NCBI GenBank assembly: GCA_022316685.1
Contig: JAKJHU010000062.1
Location: 655,001-719,000 of the forward strand
Direction of reading: 5' to 3'
Length of the DNA stretch: 64,000 bases
From: Progne subis subis
Taxonomy: Eukaryota; Chordata; Aves; Passeriformes; Hirundinidae
How positions within the stretch are numbered: the first letter of the stretch is position 1; each line of letters starts with the position of its first letter. The notes below the pieces were generated by a model that searched no databases, was not told the origin of the DNA, and saw only the letters and a program-made list of their open reading frames with translations. Both the position numbers and the translations under genes were made by a program. Shown here one piece after another: positions 62,308 to 64,000 of this stretch.

Positions 62308-62412
62308 CTGTTTGTAGAGCCAGCCTCGTCTGACAACTGGTGCATTAGGATTTCTCTTGATGGAGTTCGATCTCTTGCCAAAATTATGAACCTTCTTTGA
62401 AGACCTCGATGT
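62308..62412 (-). CDS. PLEKHA5: PLEKHA5 exon E1 in this window, start of PH domain
   Basis: Residues 1-35 of the visible segment, 35 codons, phase 0 at both ends. It reads TSRSSKKVHNFGKRSNSIKR, then NPNAPVVRRGWLYKQ. It is a basic linker followed by the first PH strand (VVRRGWLYKQ). Borders AATTTAG|ACA and CAG|GTACTC. In human the preceding sequence (SNYNVTSDYAVHP...GR) comes from upstream exons that I could not find between here and the right edge. Confidence 0.95.
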
Positions 62413-64000
62413 CTAAATTGAATTGAACACGTTAAAGAAACCATGACATCAATAGCTGCAGAAAAATCAAAATGCTTTTCTTTTCTTTAAGATCTTTTTC
62501 TTCTTTGTGTTCCTCTGGGGGACTGCAGAACACAAACTCTATTCTTTTTTTAGATAAATAATTATTGTGATGGTTCTGCTGGTTTCAGCATTTCTTTCTT
62601 TTCTTCAGCAGAGAATATAAAGACAAATCCCAAGACAAGTACTAAAAGTTGTTTTGGGGTTTCTTAAAGCAAGAAAAAACCCAACCAAATACATATCTGA
62701 TCTTCTAAGGTAGGCAGAAAGCCAACTGAGCTGTAGGAAGCGAAGTGAACTCCCAGAACTATTATTAATTATGAAAAACTACATCACCTGGGCAAGAAAT
62801 TCCACTCTTTCCTGCTTCCAACACTGACCTAACACATGAAAACTTGCTCAGATTTCAACAAGATATAATTCCTACTTTCCTAAAGTGAATTAATTTTTTA
62901 ATATTCTTTCTTTGTTCTGTGATCTCTTGGTTGGTTTGAACATTCATTATTTTACTTGCTTGCACTAAAGTCTACTTAGAAACCTTTCCATAAAACTCCA
63001 GAGCTCATGTCAGCTGTTGCATATACTTCTTCCAATTTTGCAATGACCACTTTCAGAGAAGTAGGAAAAACAAAGCATTTTAGATTTCATCCTTCTACTT
63101 GAATAACCAAAAGAAACTGGAAAAGGCACAAAGAAACCTGCAGTGCTTTGCCAAGTCACACTCCATTCTTCTCAGCCTACATTTAGAAAGTTTGTTCTGC
63201 AACTAAAGGAGCTGAACATTTACTGGTGTTTTAAATTCTGTAAGAGCTGGTGCCTCAGACACCACGAGACACGAAGAGCAAAGTCCACTCCTGTGCAGAA
63301 GTAAAGTTCAAGTAAGTTTTTAAAGCTGCATTCATGTCTCAGTTTCAAATCCACCCTCTGGACTGAGACAATATAAATATAATCCTGTATTTCAGCTTCT
63401 CTGTCTCTGCTGCTGAGACTAATCATGAGGTTATGCAAAATTCCTAAAGGAGGAATGCCAAACCAGCACTCAGGTGTTTGTTGCAAATGAGGATGTGGGG
63501 TTTCTCTGTGGAAATTCCCTCAATACACAGCACAGAACTAAGCTGGGTTTTACACATGCTTCAGACAGAGTCCAACAGTAGGTTAAAAACCATAAACTGA
63601 GAACTTGATCTAAAATTATGTGCAGCTTTTGTCAACGATGCCATTAACTGAAGAATACAACATTTTGGGCAAAAAAAATAATATTACAAAAACTGTGTGT
63701 GCTTGCCTAGAGTCTACAACACAAAATACATTTTATATTTCTTTTTTGCAAGACTCATCAGGCAATATAAAAACAATCAGAGTGCTTTTAATTTCCCTTG
63801 GAGATACAGAATTTGACTCAATTCTGAAAAGCAAGACAGAGCAAGCAACTGAAAACCTAATTAAAAGTAAAAAAACCTCCACATTTTCTTCTAAAGAATT
63901 GTATCAGTGCAAAACGGACAAAGATTTGTAAGGAGCCAAGAGAATAATGACAGCCAGCTGTGAAAAAGGAATACATAACAAAGAACATATAATAATCCAG
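62413..64000 (-). other. Intron upstream of E1, running off the window
   Basis: 1.6 kb of AT-rich intron. I looked for the exon expected just upstream (encoding the TSDYAVHP-type sequence) and for WW-domain exons and saw none. Open frames here are short and lack splice context. Confidence 0.7.

Larger units (their letters stand above)
5590..64000 (-). other. PLEKHA5: PLEKHA5 gene, 3' portion: 24 coding exons plus 3' UTR
   Basis: Seen: 24 minus-strand exons with GT-AG borders join into one open frame of 3372 nt (1123 residues plus stop). Residue numbers in the exon entries refer to this visible segment. The order is PH domain (about 26-124), basic Ser/Pro-rich linker, coiled coil (about 576-720), proline-rich cassette, acidic tail. 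Known: PLEKHA5 is a phosphoinositide-binding adaptor of the PEPP family, with two N-terminal WW domains, linked to junctional and microtubule-associated complexes. The motif order and the C-terminal GSHFMCV match PLEKHA5 rather than PLEKHA6 or PLEKHA7. The WW-domain exons and promoter are outside the window to the right. Inferred: exon identity rests on recall of the human protein, without an alignment. The left limit assumes the poly(A) signal at 5611-5616 is used. Confidence 0.93.

Noticed and set aside
1..64000. CRISPR array, bacterial operon, phage or other microbial system
   Set aside because: No spaced direct repeats, ribosome-binding sites or compact genes. Exon-intron structure and CR1 elements show a vertebrate locus.

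Overview
This window is vertebrate nuclear DNA, most likely from a bird. It has long AT-rich introns with GT-AG splice sites and no bacterial-style gene packing. It also carries two 5'-truncated CR1 LINE copies, one ending in the ATTCTATG-type octamer tail typical of bird and other sauropsid CR1. The exact species cannot be read from the sequence.

Almost the whole window is one gene on the minus strand, which I identify as the orthologue of PLEKHA5 (PEPP2), a cytoplasmic adaptor with WW, PH and coiled-coil regions. I traced 24 coding exons from 62412 (5') down to the stop codon at 9252. Their lengths sum to 3372 nt, every junction keeps the frame, and together they encode the last 1123 residues. 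The amino-terminal WW-domain exons and the promoter lie beyond the right edge.

Layout in transcript order: 62412-54128 encodes the PH domain (E1-E4). 49166-40251 encodes the long, basic, Ser/Pro-rich linker with the family-conserved motifs (E5-E7). 37616-30445 holds three phase-0 exons that look like alternative cassettes (E8-E10). 24752-21085 encodes the coiled coil (E11-E15). 20841-15303 encodes a proline-rich cassette and a conserved phospho-linker (E16-E20). 12732-9252 encodes the fast-diverging acidic tail ending in MCV (E21-E24). Downstream is either one long 3' UTR or, more likely, a spliced 3' UTR: a strong acceptor at 6497 opens an AT-rich terminal exon with an AATAAA at 5611-5616. 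Positions 1 to about 5590 look intergenic.

No new multi-gene system is present. The best second-look items are a 23-bp perfect inverted repeat (39236-39295), a possible poison exon that would truncate the PH domain (54641-54694), the cassette-exon cluster, a NAGNAG acceptor, the probable 3' UTR intron, an intronic CpG cluster beside an unusually long antisense open frame (26111-26824), and a 266-base tract with no G and a single T (972-1237). Exon identities rest on my memory of the human PLEKHA5 protein and on splice-site reading, not on an alignment.
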